Below are positions 32,131 through 45,136 of a stretch of DNA of 64,000 nucleotides, in pieces. Position 1 is the first letter of the stretch. Each line of letters begins with the position of its first letter. The DNA comes from Limonium bicolor (taxonomy: Eukaryota > Streptophyta > Magnoliopsida > Caryophyllales > Plumbaginaceae), in NCBI GenBank assembly GCA_023374045.1, contig CM041783.1, positions 125,551,503-125,615,502 on the forward strand. Direction: 5' to 3'. The position numbers were made by a program, and so were the translations under genes. Below the pieces are notes generated by a model. That model had not been told where the DNA came from and did no database searches. It saw only the letters and a program-made list of their open reading frames with translations.

Positions 32131-34497
32131 TGAAATACCCCGAATTTAAATATTGGGATTAAAATTAATCTCATATGTATTTAAGGGCCTAATGGTACCC
32201 AATTAATACTAGTAAGGAAAAATAAATCCAAAAGAATAAATAAACGCTTAAAAAGCGGAAAACGCTAAATAAGCGTTAAGTAACCATAGGAGGTATGAGA
32301 CCTCGGTTAGCGTGTTATATGGATTATAAAGGTTTAATAAGACCTAAATAATATATGGGAACAACTCCCGAAGAAAACGGATCCAAATAAGGCATTAAAA
32401 CGCTAATAGGGCTTTAACGCACGTTTTTCGAGAAAACCCAAAAACGTGATTTTAAGTGGTCAAACAGACCCGTAAAAATTATAAACCATTAAATAATAAT
32501 TATTAAGCATTTATGGGAGCTTAGTAGTCAATAAAAATAAAGAAACGAGAAAATTCCGGAAAACGGGCCCGGTTAGTGAACAGTACCTAAACCGGGTAAA
32601 ATAACGAGCGTTTTCTGTAAAAGACGAAAAACGCTCCAGCTAGTACAACTGTAGGGGGGCCGGTTTTTATCAGTCAAATAACTCCCTCACACACACATGT
32701 AACTAGCTAATTAAATAAGAGAGCCAAAAGCAAAAAACAATAAAGTAAAAGCTACTTTATTCTCTTCCCTCTCACCTTACTCTCACAATTCACTCACCTC
32801 TCTCTTTCCTTCCTCCCCTCCATCGAATTCTCCCTCCTCTCTCTGCTGGAATGGGCGATTTTGAGCTCTCCCCACAACAGCAATGGCTACTCTATCTTCT
32901 TCCTCATGCTCCATCCACATGTAAGCTCCAAATCGAAAACAAATTACATATTTGAACTCCCCTCATCATCCTCTATCATTCTCTCTTTTCGAAATTCGAA
33001 AAGGATGAGTTTCATCTCCATGGGTTTTCCCCATTTGAAGAGAAAAGCACACCATTATGGAGCTTGGAGTCTCCTCTTTCCAACAAGGTAAAAATCTACA
33101 TGAAAAACTCATTTTTTCTTCATCTCCCTTCATAACCGATTTTTACCCTTGTGTAATGCCTTGTTTTCTCTCTCTCTTTTGAGCATAATATCAACCTTAC
33201 AATGGTGGTGGATTCACCTTCTTGAACCAAGGGGCTAAAACCCCTTTAAAACTCTCCAAAGGTAAACCCTAGAAATTTCATTTCAAACACTTCAATGAAT
33301 TGACATTAATTTAAGAGTTAGTATATTAATTGTAGTGTTTTGTGTTCATTTGGTGATGGGAATGGAGTTTGGAAACTCCATTCCCCACATGGCCGATTTG
33401 GGCAAGAAAGGAAGAAGGAGGAGAGATGAGAAAGAATGAAGGAATTATAAGCTCAAGGTAAGAGCTCCTTACTAATGTTAATTTTTATGCATTAGAGCAA
33501 TGGAGTGGGTAAACAAGTAAAAGAACCTAAACTATTGTATTGGTATGGGAGTCTATGAAGTTTTGAGTATTTGGGAACTAGTGGGTAAGTTGTAGGCCTT
33601 AGAGCCAAGTATATTGTGTGTGAGTATTGGTATTGATGTTGGAAGGAGTATTGATGTATTGTAATGGTTTAGATTGCCTTGTACTGCTGGTAGGACCCTT
33701 GTATGGGTGTGGCTAGAATAGGAATGGTTTTGGTGAGAATGTGTATGTGTGGCTAAGTAAGAAAAGTAGATGAACTATGGCAAAATTTTGGTAGGAATAT
33801 GTGCATTTATGGATGACTTGGTGAATGGGAGAACCAAGGTATGTATTGAGGATAGTAGAGATGTTTAATGACCATGGAGTAGTGATTATTGTATGAGAAT
33901 GAAAGAATGTAAAATCTGCAACAAGAGTGTTGAATGGTATTGGAGGAACTAGGAGAACTTATGTACTTGACCTAGGGAATGAGTGTTGGACTTGAAGAGG
34001 TGAGACAATGCATTGTAGGCCTTGGAGATGGCATTAGGAGAGGAAATTATGTATGGAGGAAGTAGGAACCAAAATCTGTAGCAAAGAGGTATCAAATTGT
34101 ATAGAAGAACTAGGAAAGATTAGTGTGCAAGAATTGGTAAAAAGAATGTTGGACTTGGGTATAGATGGTACAATTGCTTGGAAATGAATTGGCATGGCAA
34201 GAGGAGGTATTTGGGATGCTAGGAGTGACATTGGTGGAGGAAGTATTGGATGGTAGGAGTTGTAGCAAAAACTGTAGCGTTAGAGAATGAAAAACTGTTA
34301 TAAGTGTTGAAAGGAAGTGAGGAAATTGTGTAAATTGGTTGATGGATTTAGTAATGAACTTGATGAATGAACTAAGGTGAATTAGAGGATTTAATTAGTG
34401 TTTAAACATGTAGGAAACATGTGGAAATGAGTAGGAAAAGATTGGGTGTGAATTGAGTAGAGTTTGAAGTTCAAAATGAGTAATTAAAATAAGTACT

Positions 34498-34747
34498 GGG
34501 CTGGACCGACCCTAGCAGGGTCGGTCGACCCGAAAATTTGCAATCTCGGAAGCTTCTGCATCCGACCGACCTAGGGGACCGACCCTGACTGGGTCGGTCG
34601 AGTAGAAATTTTAGACGGGAAATGCTTCTGTAACAGACCGACCCAAGGACCGACCCTGGCTGGGTCAGTCGGGTTGGAATTTTCTGTAATTGGAGTCTCT
34701 GCAGCCGACCGACCCATGGGTCCGACCCAGGGTGGGTCGGTCGGGTC
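34498..34747 (+). repeat. Four-copy two-arm/one-antiarm array (LTR3)
   Basis: As in LTR1, with private changes (CCGACCGACCT in unit 2, CAGTCGGGTTGG after unit 3). Confidence 0.88.
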
Positions 34748-34783
34748 AAACTTACAAAAAAAAAACTAAAAGATTATGATTAT

Positions 34784-34799
34784 TATATATATATATATA
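34784..34799. repeat. (TA)n microsatellite in LTR3
   Basis: About eight TA units, the shortest of the three copies. Confidence 0.9.
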
Positions 34800-36419
34800 A
34801 CCCACCTATACATATGAGCATATATATGTATGTATACCATTGTTAAGCAATGAAAAGTAAGTAAATAAAATGTAAGTATAGGAATGTAAAGACTTAGTAA
34901 GTGTGAGTTAGGAAACATAAGGATAATCAAACTAAATTAATGATAGTTAGATTAATTATTCGATCGTATGTATATCATAGGATTTGATTTGTGAACACTG
35001 GAGGAACGTTGGGATACAAGTACGACGGTGAAAGGTATGATTTCTTCATGCCCTGTATCCTAATCTGGTTACCCCGATTTGTGTGCTTTTTTGATCACCT
35101 AAATAAGATAAATGCACGAATCGGACTATATTGCACTTACCTGTGCTTGATTTATGTTGTTCTTGATATTTATTGTCGTGAGCACTAGTTTGTATAATTC
35201 ATGAAATGTGTGAATGATGAGGACTTGTATTCGAATCTTGTATTGTGCTTAAGTATTGTGTTGTATTTTGTATAAGTAGGTATTGAGCATAGTAATTGTG
35301 TATGTGGCTTGAATGAATGACTTCTGCTAATTCCTAACTACCTAACTCCTAACTTAAGTGAGTAAACCGGAATGAGTAGAAGTCCGATATAGCTTCGGCC
35401 ACGCGTGAGGATGCGGAGTCACAAGAGGTTGGCTGCAATTCCTGACTCTTAAACTGGTCCGCGGCCCAAATCCCTTAAATGGGTAGCATCCCGGATTGGT
35501 GAGTCAAGTAAATCCCGGAGGTGGGACGGAGTAGTCCCCAGGGCCGGAGGTCCCAACGACTTAACTTGAGTAAGAGTAAGAGTAAGTAAGTATGGATCCG
35601 TAAGTATGTATGAGTATGAGTATGTATGTGTATGTATGAAGTAACGAGTAAAAGAGTAATCTCCACCCGATTAACCCGGGTGGACCAATGAAGCTAACAA
35701 GTATCGTATGTTGTGCATGTAATGTATGTGTGTAATTCGGAAAAAGGTAAGCATGTATTGAACGGTTTATGTTGTACTTCTTGTATGTAATGAAGTGTAT
35801 GTATGTGTGTATGTCTTACGTACTGTATTGCAATATTATGTATAAGAGCATGTATGCATGTATGTCTGAATGAAATCAACCGCATGTATACAACCAAGTG
35901 GTCGGTGTACCCTCACTAGTACGCGGGGTATGCGGTTATCATGCTCGGCGAAAGCTGACCCCTTCGGGGGACATTTTTTAGTGTGCAGGTACCCGAAGCG
36001 AATATGGTCGAGGAAGAGACCGGAGGCACACCCTTGTACTTAGAAAGTAAGTAGTTGTGAGAAAATGGGTAGATGTAGACTCTTAGAGAGTATGTATGAA
36101 CTTGGAAGAGACATTATAAATGTATAAGGATTCTAGTAGACTCGGTGAAGTATATTGTATTGTATGGATTGAGGAGGAGTAAGTAGTGAATGGAGCATTG
36201 TTGTAATTAATTGATGAATGGAGTATGTATTATAGAGGTGTAGTACTCGGGATTCCGGTCCATCAGACCGATGCTGTAAGCAGTAGTAGTAGCCTTGTTA
36301 GCCACGTGGGTGGCTAACGGCATTGTATCACCCATTGTACGTAAGTAAGTATCCGCTGCGTGTATTTGATGTGTAAAGGGATTGGACGGTAAGCATGTAT
36401 TAATGGTAGGGGTGTTACA

Positions 36420-36424
36420 TTTTG
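36420..36424. repeat. Target-site duplication TTTTG, right of element A
   Basis: Matches 6664-6668. Joining the flanks gives an uninterrupted F LTR. Confidence 0.9.
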
Positions 36425-37389
36425 TGTGCTTTGGATGACGGGAATGGAGTTTGGCAACTCCATTCCCCATGTAGACGATTTGTGCAAGAAAGAGAGGAGG
36501 AGAAATGAAAAAGAAATGAAGGAATTAAAAACTCAAGGAAAGAGCTCATTTTTAATGCTAGATTTTTAGTGCATTAGAGTAATGGGAATGGGTAAACCAA
36601 TTTAAAGATCCCAAACATTATATTAGTATTGTAGTTGTGGAAGTTTAAGTATTTGTGAGTAAGTATGTGGATTGTAGGCCTTAGAGCCAAATGATTGTGT
36701 ATGTATATTGGTATTGAAAGTGATGGTGTATTGATGTAGTGGGAATTGCTTTTATTGCTGGTAGGACCCTTGTAAGGGTGTGGCTAGATTAGGAATGAAT
36801 TTGATGAGGAAGTATATGTGTGGATAAGTAAGAAAAGTAGGTGAACTATGGCAAAATTTTAGTAGGAAATGTACATTTAGGGATGACATGGTGAATGGGA
36901 GAACGAAGGTGTGTATTGGGTTGAGTAGAGATGTTTAGTAACCAAGGAATGATTGTTGGAGGATGAGAGTAGAGTGTGTAAAAATCTGTAACAAATAGCA
37001 TGTGAAATGCATTGGAGAAACAAGGAAAAGAGTAAGTGTTAGTAACCTTGGAAATGGAGATTTGACTTGGGTATAGGTAGTACATATGTCTAGGATGTAA
37101 AGTAATGGATTTAGGATGCTAAGGGTAGCATTGGTATAGGGAGTATTGAATGGTAAAGGTTAAAATGAAAATCTATAGCATAAGAGGAATGAAAACTATT
37201 GTAAGTGTTGAAAGGAAATGAGGAGAAATTGTGTATGTGGATTTAGAAATGAGTAAGGAATTTGGTGGTTGAACTAAGGCAATTTGGAGGGTCTAAGTAG
37301 TGTTAAAACATGTGGGATTACATGTAGGAAGATTGGGGAAACAATAGACAAAGTATAGAACTGAAAACAGATTTTAAAACTGAAATACT

Positions 37390-37649
37390 GGGCTGGACCG
37401 GCCTTGGGACCGAACTTGTAAGGTCGATCGAGCCCAGATTTACAAAGACGAAAACCTACTGGAATGGACCAACCTTGGGACCGGACTTGCAAGGTCGGTC
37501 GGACCAAAATTATCCAGTAATGTAACTCACTGGAATGGACCGACCTTGGGACCGGACTTGCAAGGTCGATCGGACCAGAATTTTCCAGCGATGAAACTTA
37601 CTGACTTCGACCGACCTTGGGTCTGACCCTGGGTAAGGTCGGTCGAGTC
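37390..37649 (+). repeat. Four-copy two-arm/one-antiarm array (F 5' LTR)
   Basis: Units start near 37390, 37462, 37532 and 37604. A typical unit has left arm GACCGACCTTGG, second arm GACCGGACTTGC and inverted arm AAGGTCGGTC. The inverted arm matches the outer left arm, not the middle one, at the variable position. Confidence 0.88.
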
Positions 37650-38920
37650 AAAACAAAAAAAAATAAATAAAAAAACAAAATGATATGATTATAGTAATCA
37701 TAGGTATATGTATATATACCTATACGCATATGTATATGTATATATAGTAGTACATCATTAATAGGATGGAAATGGTAAGAAAGTATGCACATGGGTAAGA
37801 AAACAAGTTTGAGAAAATTGTGCACTTAGGAACATTAAGTTAAACCGAACTAACGGGATAACGGGGTAAGTATGGGAGTAGTAATTATGAATGTAGTGTA
37901 ATGCTTAGTATTAATGGAACCATTTGGCATGTATCCGGAGGTTCGAGAATAAGACTCAAGGAAAGAGAGTGAATCAAAGGAACAAGGGAACACCCGATAA
38001 AGTAAATCAACGGTGAAAGGTATAATTTCTTCATGCTCTGTATCCTAACCTCGTTACCCCGATTTGTGTGCTTATTTGATCACCTAAATAAGATAAATGC
38101 ATGAATCGGACTATATTACGCTTATTTGTGCTTGTTTATATTGTTCTTGATATATTTGTTTTGAACAATAGTTTGTATAATTCATGAAATGAATGGATAA
38201 TGATGATTGTGTATGTACCTTGTAGTGTATTTGCATAATGTATTGTACCTTGTATGTATGTGTATGGGAGTATTGATTTATTGAGTGACTTGAATGTGAA
38301 TGACTTCTACTAATTCCTAACTACCAAACTCCTAACATAAGTATTGAGTAAATTGGAATGAGTAGAAGTCCGATATAGTTTCGGCCACGTGTGAGGATGA
38401 GGAGACACAAGAGGTTGGATCCGATTCCTGGTTCTTAAACTGGTCCATGGCCCAAACCCCTTAAATGGGAAGCATCTTGGATTAGTGAACTAAGTAAATC
38501 CCGGTGGTGGGAGAGAGTTGTCTCCGGGCCGGAGGTCCCGACGACTTGACTTGAGTATGTAGTAAGTAAGTAAAGTAACTACTGTATGAGTAATGGTCTT
38601 GGCTGGTGTAAGTCATTGACCCCGAGTAAAAGAGTAATCTTCACCCGATTAACCCGGGTGGACAAATGGAGCTAACAAATATTGTATTGTGTATGTATTG
38701 TGTATGTGTATCCCAGAGAAAGGTAAGTAAGTATTGGTTGACAGGTATTGTCTTCCTGTATGTATTGAATTGTGTGTATGTATCCTTGTGTAGTATTGTA
38801 GTATCATGAGTGCATGTATGTATGTATGTATTGTAAATGAACTGCATGTATTCGACCAAGTGGTCGGCGTACCCTCGCTAGTACTTGGGGTATACGGAAG
38901 TCATATGCAGCGAAAGCTGA

Positions 38921-38932
38921 GCCCCTAGGGGC
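38921..38932 (+). other. GCCCC-TA-GGGGC hairpin before a T run (F 5' LTR)
   Basis: Same place as CCCC-TTCG-GGGG in A and CCCCCAGGGGG in D; followed by AACATTTTTAG. The closing G-C pair is new on both sides. Confidence 0.5.
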
Positions 38933-39430
38933 AACATTTTTAGTGTGCAGGTACCCGAAGCGGACATGATCACGGTAAGAGATCAGCAGCTATGTGTGGA
39001 TAGCTAGGAGTGGAATGTAGTTAGTAGAGAATCGTAAAAGGCTTGGAACCTTGTAGGTAGTTGTGAGGAATGGGTGGATGTAGACTCTTAATGAGTATGT
39101 ATGAAATTAAAAGAGGTATTGTACTTGTATAAGGATCTTAGTAAACTCGGTGTATTATATTGTATGGAACTATCAAGTGTTGTATTGAATGGGAATTGTA
39201 GTACTTAATTGGTAATTGTAGTAAGGATTGTGTTTGTGTAGCACTCGGATATTCCGGTCCATCAGACCGATGCTGTATGTAGTAGTAGTAGTAGCCTTGT
39301 TGATCACATGGGTGGCTAACGGCATTGTATCACCCACCGTTGAGTAAGTAAGTATTCCGCTGCGAAGGTATGTAAGTACATTGTGTTTGGACGGTAATAA
39401 CGGTGTTAGCGGTAGGGGTGTTACAAAAAG

Positions 39431-39442
39431 TGGTATCAGAGC
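39431..39442 (+). promoter_or_regulatory. Primer-binding site, element F
   Basis: TGGTATCAGAGC. The overlapping hairpin is 39435-39458: ATCAGAGCGA-AGTA-TCGCTCTGAT. Confidence 0.92.
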
Positions 39443-42400
39443 GAAGTATCGCTCTGATGACTAGAAATACCGAGTTAGGAATTAGAAGCTTATGGCTAAG
39501 GGTTGAGTGATAGCATTAGAGATATGCTAGTTAGGAACTCCCGGTGAGTGTCGGATACCAACAATATCAGACCCGCCCTCCACAAACCCACTGTATAACT
39601 TGGGAAGGAACGCCAGAGAGAAGGAAAGTCCTCTCATACTCGGGGAAACCCGATCTGGCGGTTGCGAAGTAATCATATGGTAAACAAGAACCTGACATAT
39701 GGAAGATTCCAAGAATTGGAAGTCCCGGAGATGGTTCCCGGTTGAATAACAATACCCGCACTTAATAGCGGTTGAATGAGCATTCCAGCCATAAAGAGGC
39801 TACAACTTACAACAGCATGGGGCGACATGCTCAGCAATCGAGAAAACTAGCTAGTCAATCAGCAGCAGGAAAAGGAGCACTAAGCGTGCAACGACGTGGA
39901 AGGAAAAACAATAACAAAACCCGAGACACAAGTCTACGGGACATTAATATCTAAATAATGCCACTAATGGTATGCTAGCCGACTAAGGACATAGTTGGGA
40001 GTGGTTAACTCCAAAACTGTAATGCCAAAAGGGTACAATACCTGGCCGACATAGCTCAGACAGTTACAAGAACAATCACGAGGGATAATCCAACAGGACT
40101 ACCGAAGTAGTGCCAAAACAAGCAGAGGCTCAATAACCATGATAAACATGTGGGAACGAGCAACAAGGAAAAACACAAACCAAATAAGTAAGGATATCCA
40201 AGGATTGGAGAAGTACCCCGACCAACTACAGTCATGTCAAGATCATTGAGAAGCTACTTAATGGATTGAGTATCCCCAAACATAGATCAATAAGATCAAG
40301 GAAGAGTCGACAAGACTATCAAATACGAGTGGAAACCATACCGTGACCGGTATAGGTTTACCCAAAAATCACCAGTACCACGCACTTGCTAGGGCAAGTG
40401 CAGTAAGGACAGGGACATGTAGAGGAACTCTAACACACCACAGGTACATAGTAATGTATAGTCACAGCAATGAAGGAACTATAGGACTACACATCCTAAA
40501 ACTGAAGGAAGAAAACTTGGAAAGGCCTAACGGCCCGACCATTGTATTAAGGACATACCAGTCAGCGGGAAGCTGGACTTGGTCAAAACGTCAAACATGG
40601 CTACGCCATGAAGAACTTCTTTTACCACCATACTATTATTTCAAACCCAAAAATTTTCTTTCAAAACCACAGCCCTTCTTTTAAACCTTGGATTTTAAAT
40701 CAAACCAACAGAATTACGGTGAGTATCATAAAATGATACAAGAGGAATTGACAATAGAATACTTCACCTAGGCGTGTGACGAGCACTACAAGTGTACCCA
40801 ATTACGGGATGTGGGACGACCGCACTCCGAAGGAGCTTGCGGGCCTGTCAGATAGTCGGGTAAGTGGTAACGTATCAACAAGGTACCCCACGTATGTATA
40901 CATGTAGTGCACGAAACACGGGAAGTAGTCAACTCCATCCTACGGACCATCAGTAAGTACAAACCAGAACAGCTGGACACCCAGACGATTTAGGAGAAGA
41001 AACTCAACTACGTAATAAGTATAAATGAACTCAGAGAATCCGTCTGAAGGTAAGGAATAAGAACTAGAAAGTGCAACGAGCACAGACTAGTAAGTATAGA
41101 CATTGGATATGTCTCAAACACTTCAAACAAATATATAACAGCTGGAAAGTGTACCCAGCCTGAACATAGCAAGGAAAATGCCTAATGTGAACACAACAAT
41201 GCTCAACGAACGGGACAGAGTTCCCAAGAGCAATCATAAAATTACCATAAAGTGTAATCCATCGTTGGAGAGGATCTTAAACCTAGTCTAAAACACTAGG
41301 AGGAGTATAAACAGTCAACCCAAGAACGGGAGACGTCATAACCCAAAAGGGATAATTAAAATACGATACCACAAGGCGGTATAGTGGACACAACATATCA
41401 TAAACGTTGGCCGGATGTAACGGCGTAACTAACAACACCCAAGAGCAATCCTTAAAGGGTGTCTGGGTAAACAACAGTCAAACAAAGCGTCATGTTAAGA
41501 GCACGGGAGATGGAACGAACACTCGGCTAGGACACTGAAGGGATTTCACTTAACAAGAAATACCCTCAATTACGAAAAGGCACTGATTAGCACCAGATTG
41601 CCTAAAGGGCCTCCTATGAACGGAAGTGTGATGCCATGACTTGCCATGGATCCCAGTAATACCTCCAACCTATGGGGTATACACGGAGTGGAAACATGTA
41701 TAAGCAGCTTGCAAAGAGAATAGCTTGCAGCAATAAGGCTCAAAATCCATGAACCAAATACGTTATATAAACTTAAACGGTTGCAAAACCCACACCATTT
41801 AATAACAAGACTTGCAAGAGATATTGCTCATACGACAAATATATCGACAACTGAATCACCCAATATGAACTCATCATAATGAGTGGCTTGGAGTAAAGAC
41901 TACCTCAATGTCACTGTCACTAGAGCATCAGTTTATATACAACAGACGAAGCTTTTAATTACCCTTCATGCCTTTTGTAGCAATGGTAGCACAGAGGCAA
42001 AGGAATCGTGATAATGCCAATATTGGCCAAGTCCACACTTGGACACTACGGGAAACTTGAGGAAGATACCTCTCATTAACCGAAGACCACCAATATGGTG
42101 AAGATGTGAACCCTTAGGAAAGGCATCCATCTACTATATAAAAACAGATAAGGTCAATGTCACACATAATAGTTATGCGTGCCAGAGACAATCGAATAAG
42201 AAATGAGATTCCAAACCAGACGCTTAAGGAGTAAGTACCCCATATGCACCCCAGCATACGGTGAACATGGTAGAATAATTAACAGAACACCGTCATGAGA
42301 GACTTAAGATGGGATAAACTCTCAACAAGAACCTTCACTTATCAGCGATAGAATACTCTTCAAATTGGAGAACGGGACTAGAAAACCCTTGAAGTTTCTT

Positions 42401-42963
42401 GGGATGTCCCGGTGATGTACATGCAAAAGTAAAACTGCACAGCTAGAGCCTATAACCAATGCTTAGCTCTGGGAAGACAGTAATTGTCAAAAACAAACAA
42501 TGTGAGTGCATAATGGACACCACGAATGACCAACGCTCAAGAGAGCTGATAACCCGGTAAATTACTTCATCCATTGTCAACCAAGATGCTTGGTAAATTG
42601 TATCATAAATGGTAAATAAATGTGAGGAAAGCTAACCTACACATGGAAACCTAAATTGAAATAAAACATCTCCACATTGGGAAGATATTAATATTGCGGT
42701 ATGCTACGACAACCTTCTTACACACGAACATTGGAAACCCCAGGGTATTCATACCATAAAGAAATGGTGCCAAAGACAATGGCAATGAGTAAAGAGAAAC
42801 TACCACAGTAACAGAAACAGTGAAAACGATGTTGTATAATGAGTAAGAATACGGTGCGCAACAAGGGACCGCTATGAGGAAGTAGTTAGACAATGACACG
42901 AGTATAAGTATGAGAAGACAAGCAGAAATATTCATTCCTATCACATAAGTGACTTGCTGCCAA

Positions 42964-43013
42964 GTGTTTACGCCTCTACACTCTGTATGACTGAGTGTTT
43001 TGGTATTGCATTT
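42964..43013 (+). other. Conserved 50-bp interior block (F)
   Basis: GTGTTTACGCCTCTACACTC then TGTATGACTGAGTGTTTTGG; only a few changes from A while surrounding text differs more. Confidence 0.6.
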
Positions 43014-43882
43014 GTGGAGCTAATGATCTAGTGGGATAGCGAGGAATATGGAGAACGCAAATAGTAGTAAACCCTTCTTTTCACCAACAAACATGGCATA
43101 AGCCAGTTAAACAAGCTTAGCAGCAAACCGTGCGGCCTAAGGCCAAAGAAGCACGAAGCGTGTAAAACACACTAACAATCACAAGATGTGAATTCCGTTG
43201 GAATAAAAGGTGAAAGGAGATGTAAGAAAGTCACTAGGACCGACACATAGAAATGCAAGGTCATGCAAGCAAAGAACACTTGTACTGAACCAGAAGAACT
43301 GGTATAATCCAGAAGCTATTGACAACAGAGGAAGCACTACAACTAAGTAGTGACTTAACCTCGCCCGATAATAAGTCGGAGGAGCTTAGCGAATAATCAT
43401 GGCATTACGAATAACACGTATAATAGATTGCCAGAGAGCTGGTCATAAATCTAAACCCATCGAGTTCAAGCACAGTAAAAGAATACCACACTTATTAGTA
43501 AACCTTATTCCCACAATAAAGGGATAAAAAGGCGATGTGTAGCACATTAAGGATAACAAGAAGGGTAAATAACCCAAGTTATCAGGGTCGCGCAGCAGAA
43601 GCTAGTGGGCCCTAGCTAGGAGATCAATGTACCTAGTAAGTATAATAGAATGGCTATTAATGTCTTGAAGCATGATAGGCTAGAACCGAATTAATTATGA
43701 GTAAATAAACTCATATAGGAATTCTTGGTGCAGGGACTAAACCATTAGTAGGGTTAAGACCCTTTGACCAAAGTACATTATATAATAGATAGTAGTGAAG
43801 CTAAATGCTTCAGAGTGCTCGAACTTAGTAAACCAATGTTCAATAATAACATGTGGTAGATTACGTGGGCGTAATCCCTTTT

Positions 43883-43895
43883 AAGGGGGGTAGAG
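43883..43895 (+). promoter_or_regulatory. Central polypurine tract candidate (F)
   Basis: AAGGGGGGTAGAG, with GATTACG-TGGG-CGTAATC just upstream, about 1.2 kb before the 3' tract. Confidence 0.6.
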
Positions 43896-45124
43896 CGAAA
43901 ACCGCTCAATGTAAGTTTCATGAATGAAACACATAAACTATAATGTGCATAACACAAATGAGAATTGAACTGATGATTGGTACCTATGTTAAATAAACAT
44001 ACGTATTCATTCATATTGTAATTGTGGTAATTAGGCACGAGAGATGCAAATACCATAACATGAGTCGGTATAAAACCGATGTAGAACCAAGTGAGAATTG
44101 AGTTCCCTTGGTGAATATTTTGAGGAATTGAGAATGAGTAGTGGGCGGAGTTCCACAAGTATGGTAACCCTTGAAGAAGTAGTACGTATTGATTGAGAGT
44201 AGTTGATCAATGAATTCTAAGAGTACTGTATTCCTAGGTATACTATTGGAAGCAAATTAAAGACAATTGGATTCCATAGGTATCGTATTCCGTAGTTAGA
44301 TTATTTGAGAGTAATTGATGAAAGTAGCGAAGGTTGATGAAATGAGGTCATAGGCATTGAATCTCGAAGTAAAGCTTTAGGGAAGTAGATTGAGGATGAT
44401 TGATGGACTGGATTCCATCCTTTGGAGATGTGTGAATTTATAACTATGACTAGGAAGAGTAAAAAGATAGATAATGGAAATAATTGAATTATTTGGTTGT
44501 TTGAAACTGATGTGGGGAGTGGAACTTGATCCTGATCAGATCAAGGGAAACCAAACACAAATTGGGGTGGAAAGATAGTTCAATACTGATGCTGATCATA
44601 TCAGGGTCGAATGATTCTTGAAGCTCCCCTCATGTGGTCACAAGAATCACGCATAGGATAGATATAATGGACATAAACTGGAATTTGGAGTTGTTGTGTT
44701 TTAGAAAATTTCTAATTAGTAGTAGTGAAAGAATTTCCCTTATTATGGAGGTTGAGGTTTTGTTAGAAGCTTGTACTAGAGAAGATAGTAGTGTAGAATG
44801 TTGTATTATTCCAAGGGCAACGGACATAGAAGAGTCCCGTGTCTAGATGACCTGAGTGCCTGCGGGATTGTAATGTGTATTGCATTGCTTTGGGGATAGC
44901 TTTGCACTATATGTATGTATAACCCTTGTAATGGAAAACCGGATGGTTGAGTGTATGCGGATTGGAGTAATTGTTGTGCACTGGTATGGTATGGAAAGGA
45001 GAAACCTTGAGTAACGGATTTGGGAAATTGTAAGGAGGAATGTATGGCTTTGGTATTAGGCAAGTATAAATGAGTAAGTATAGTAATCCTTTAACCTCGA
45101 ACAACTTTGAGGACAAAGTTCATA

Positions 45125-45136
45125 TGGGGGGTAGAT
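45125..45136 (+). promoter_or_regulatory. 3' polypurine tract, element F
   Basis: TGGGGGGTAGAT directly before TGAAATACCCC, after ACTTTGAGGACAAAGTTC. Confidence 0.88.

Larger units (their letters stand above)
6669..36419 (+). mobile_element. Element A: tandem three-LTR, two-interior non-autonomous LTR retrotransposon
   Basis: The order is LTR1 (6669-10963), INT1 (10964-19372), LTR2 (19373-23679), INT2 (23680-32130), LTR3 (32131-36419), with a TTTTG duplication only at the outer ends. Each interior starts with a Met-tRNA primer site and ends in AGGGGGGTAGAT. Neither encodes a recognisable gag or pol; this makes A a large non-autonomous element (LARD-like) needing proteins in trans. Both interiors carry the same solo LTR C at the same site, so the duplication is younger than C. 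The repeat period is about 12.7 kb. The tandem form fits unequal recombination of a normal LTR-INT-LTR element; an assembly artefact is the alternative. Confidence 0.93.
32131..36419 (+). mobile_element. Element A LTR3 (3' LTR)
   Basis: 4289 bp, TGAAATACCCCGAAT to GGTGTTACA, followed by the TTTTG duplication and not by a primer site. Its private variants in the 3' half include ACACTGGAGG, GTCGGTGTACC, GATGCTGTAAG and GTGTATTTGATG, none shared with LTR1 or LTR2. Confidence 0.92.
36425..39425 (+). mobile_element. Element F, 5' LTR, right fragment
   Basis: Resumes the LTR interrupted at 6668. It carries the GGGAATGGAGTT hairpin (36440-36467), a four-unit palindromic array (37390-37649), the conserved R-like block, the GACTTCT inverted repeat (about 38301-38370), the GCCCC-TA-GGGGC hairpin (38921-38932) and the end GGTAGGGGTGTTACA directly before the primer site. 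It is clearly older than A: it differs from the A LTRs throughout. Confidence 0.88.
39426..45136 (+). mobile_element. Element F interior, non-coding
   Basis: 5.7 kb from primer site to polypurine tract, related along its length to the A interior without solo LTR C. No gag or pol recognised; frames stay under about 130 codons and are not shared with A. F was therefore already non-coding before it diverged from A, or both derive from one non-coding ancestor. Confidence 0.85.

Noticed and set aside
40343..40684. 113-codon frame in the F interior
   Set aside because: Not kept in the homologous A interior, no motif, composition unlike a gag or pol protein.
43778..44158. 126-codon minus-strand frame in the F interior
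   Set aside because: No similarity that I recognise, antisense to the element, and not kept in A.
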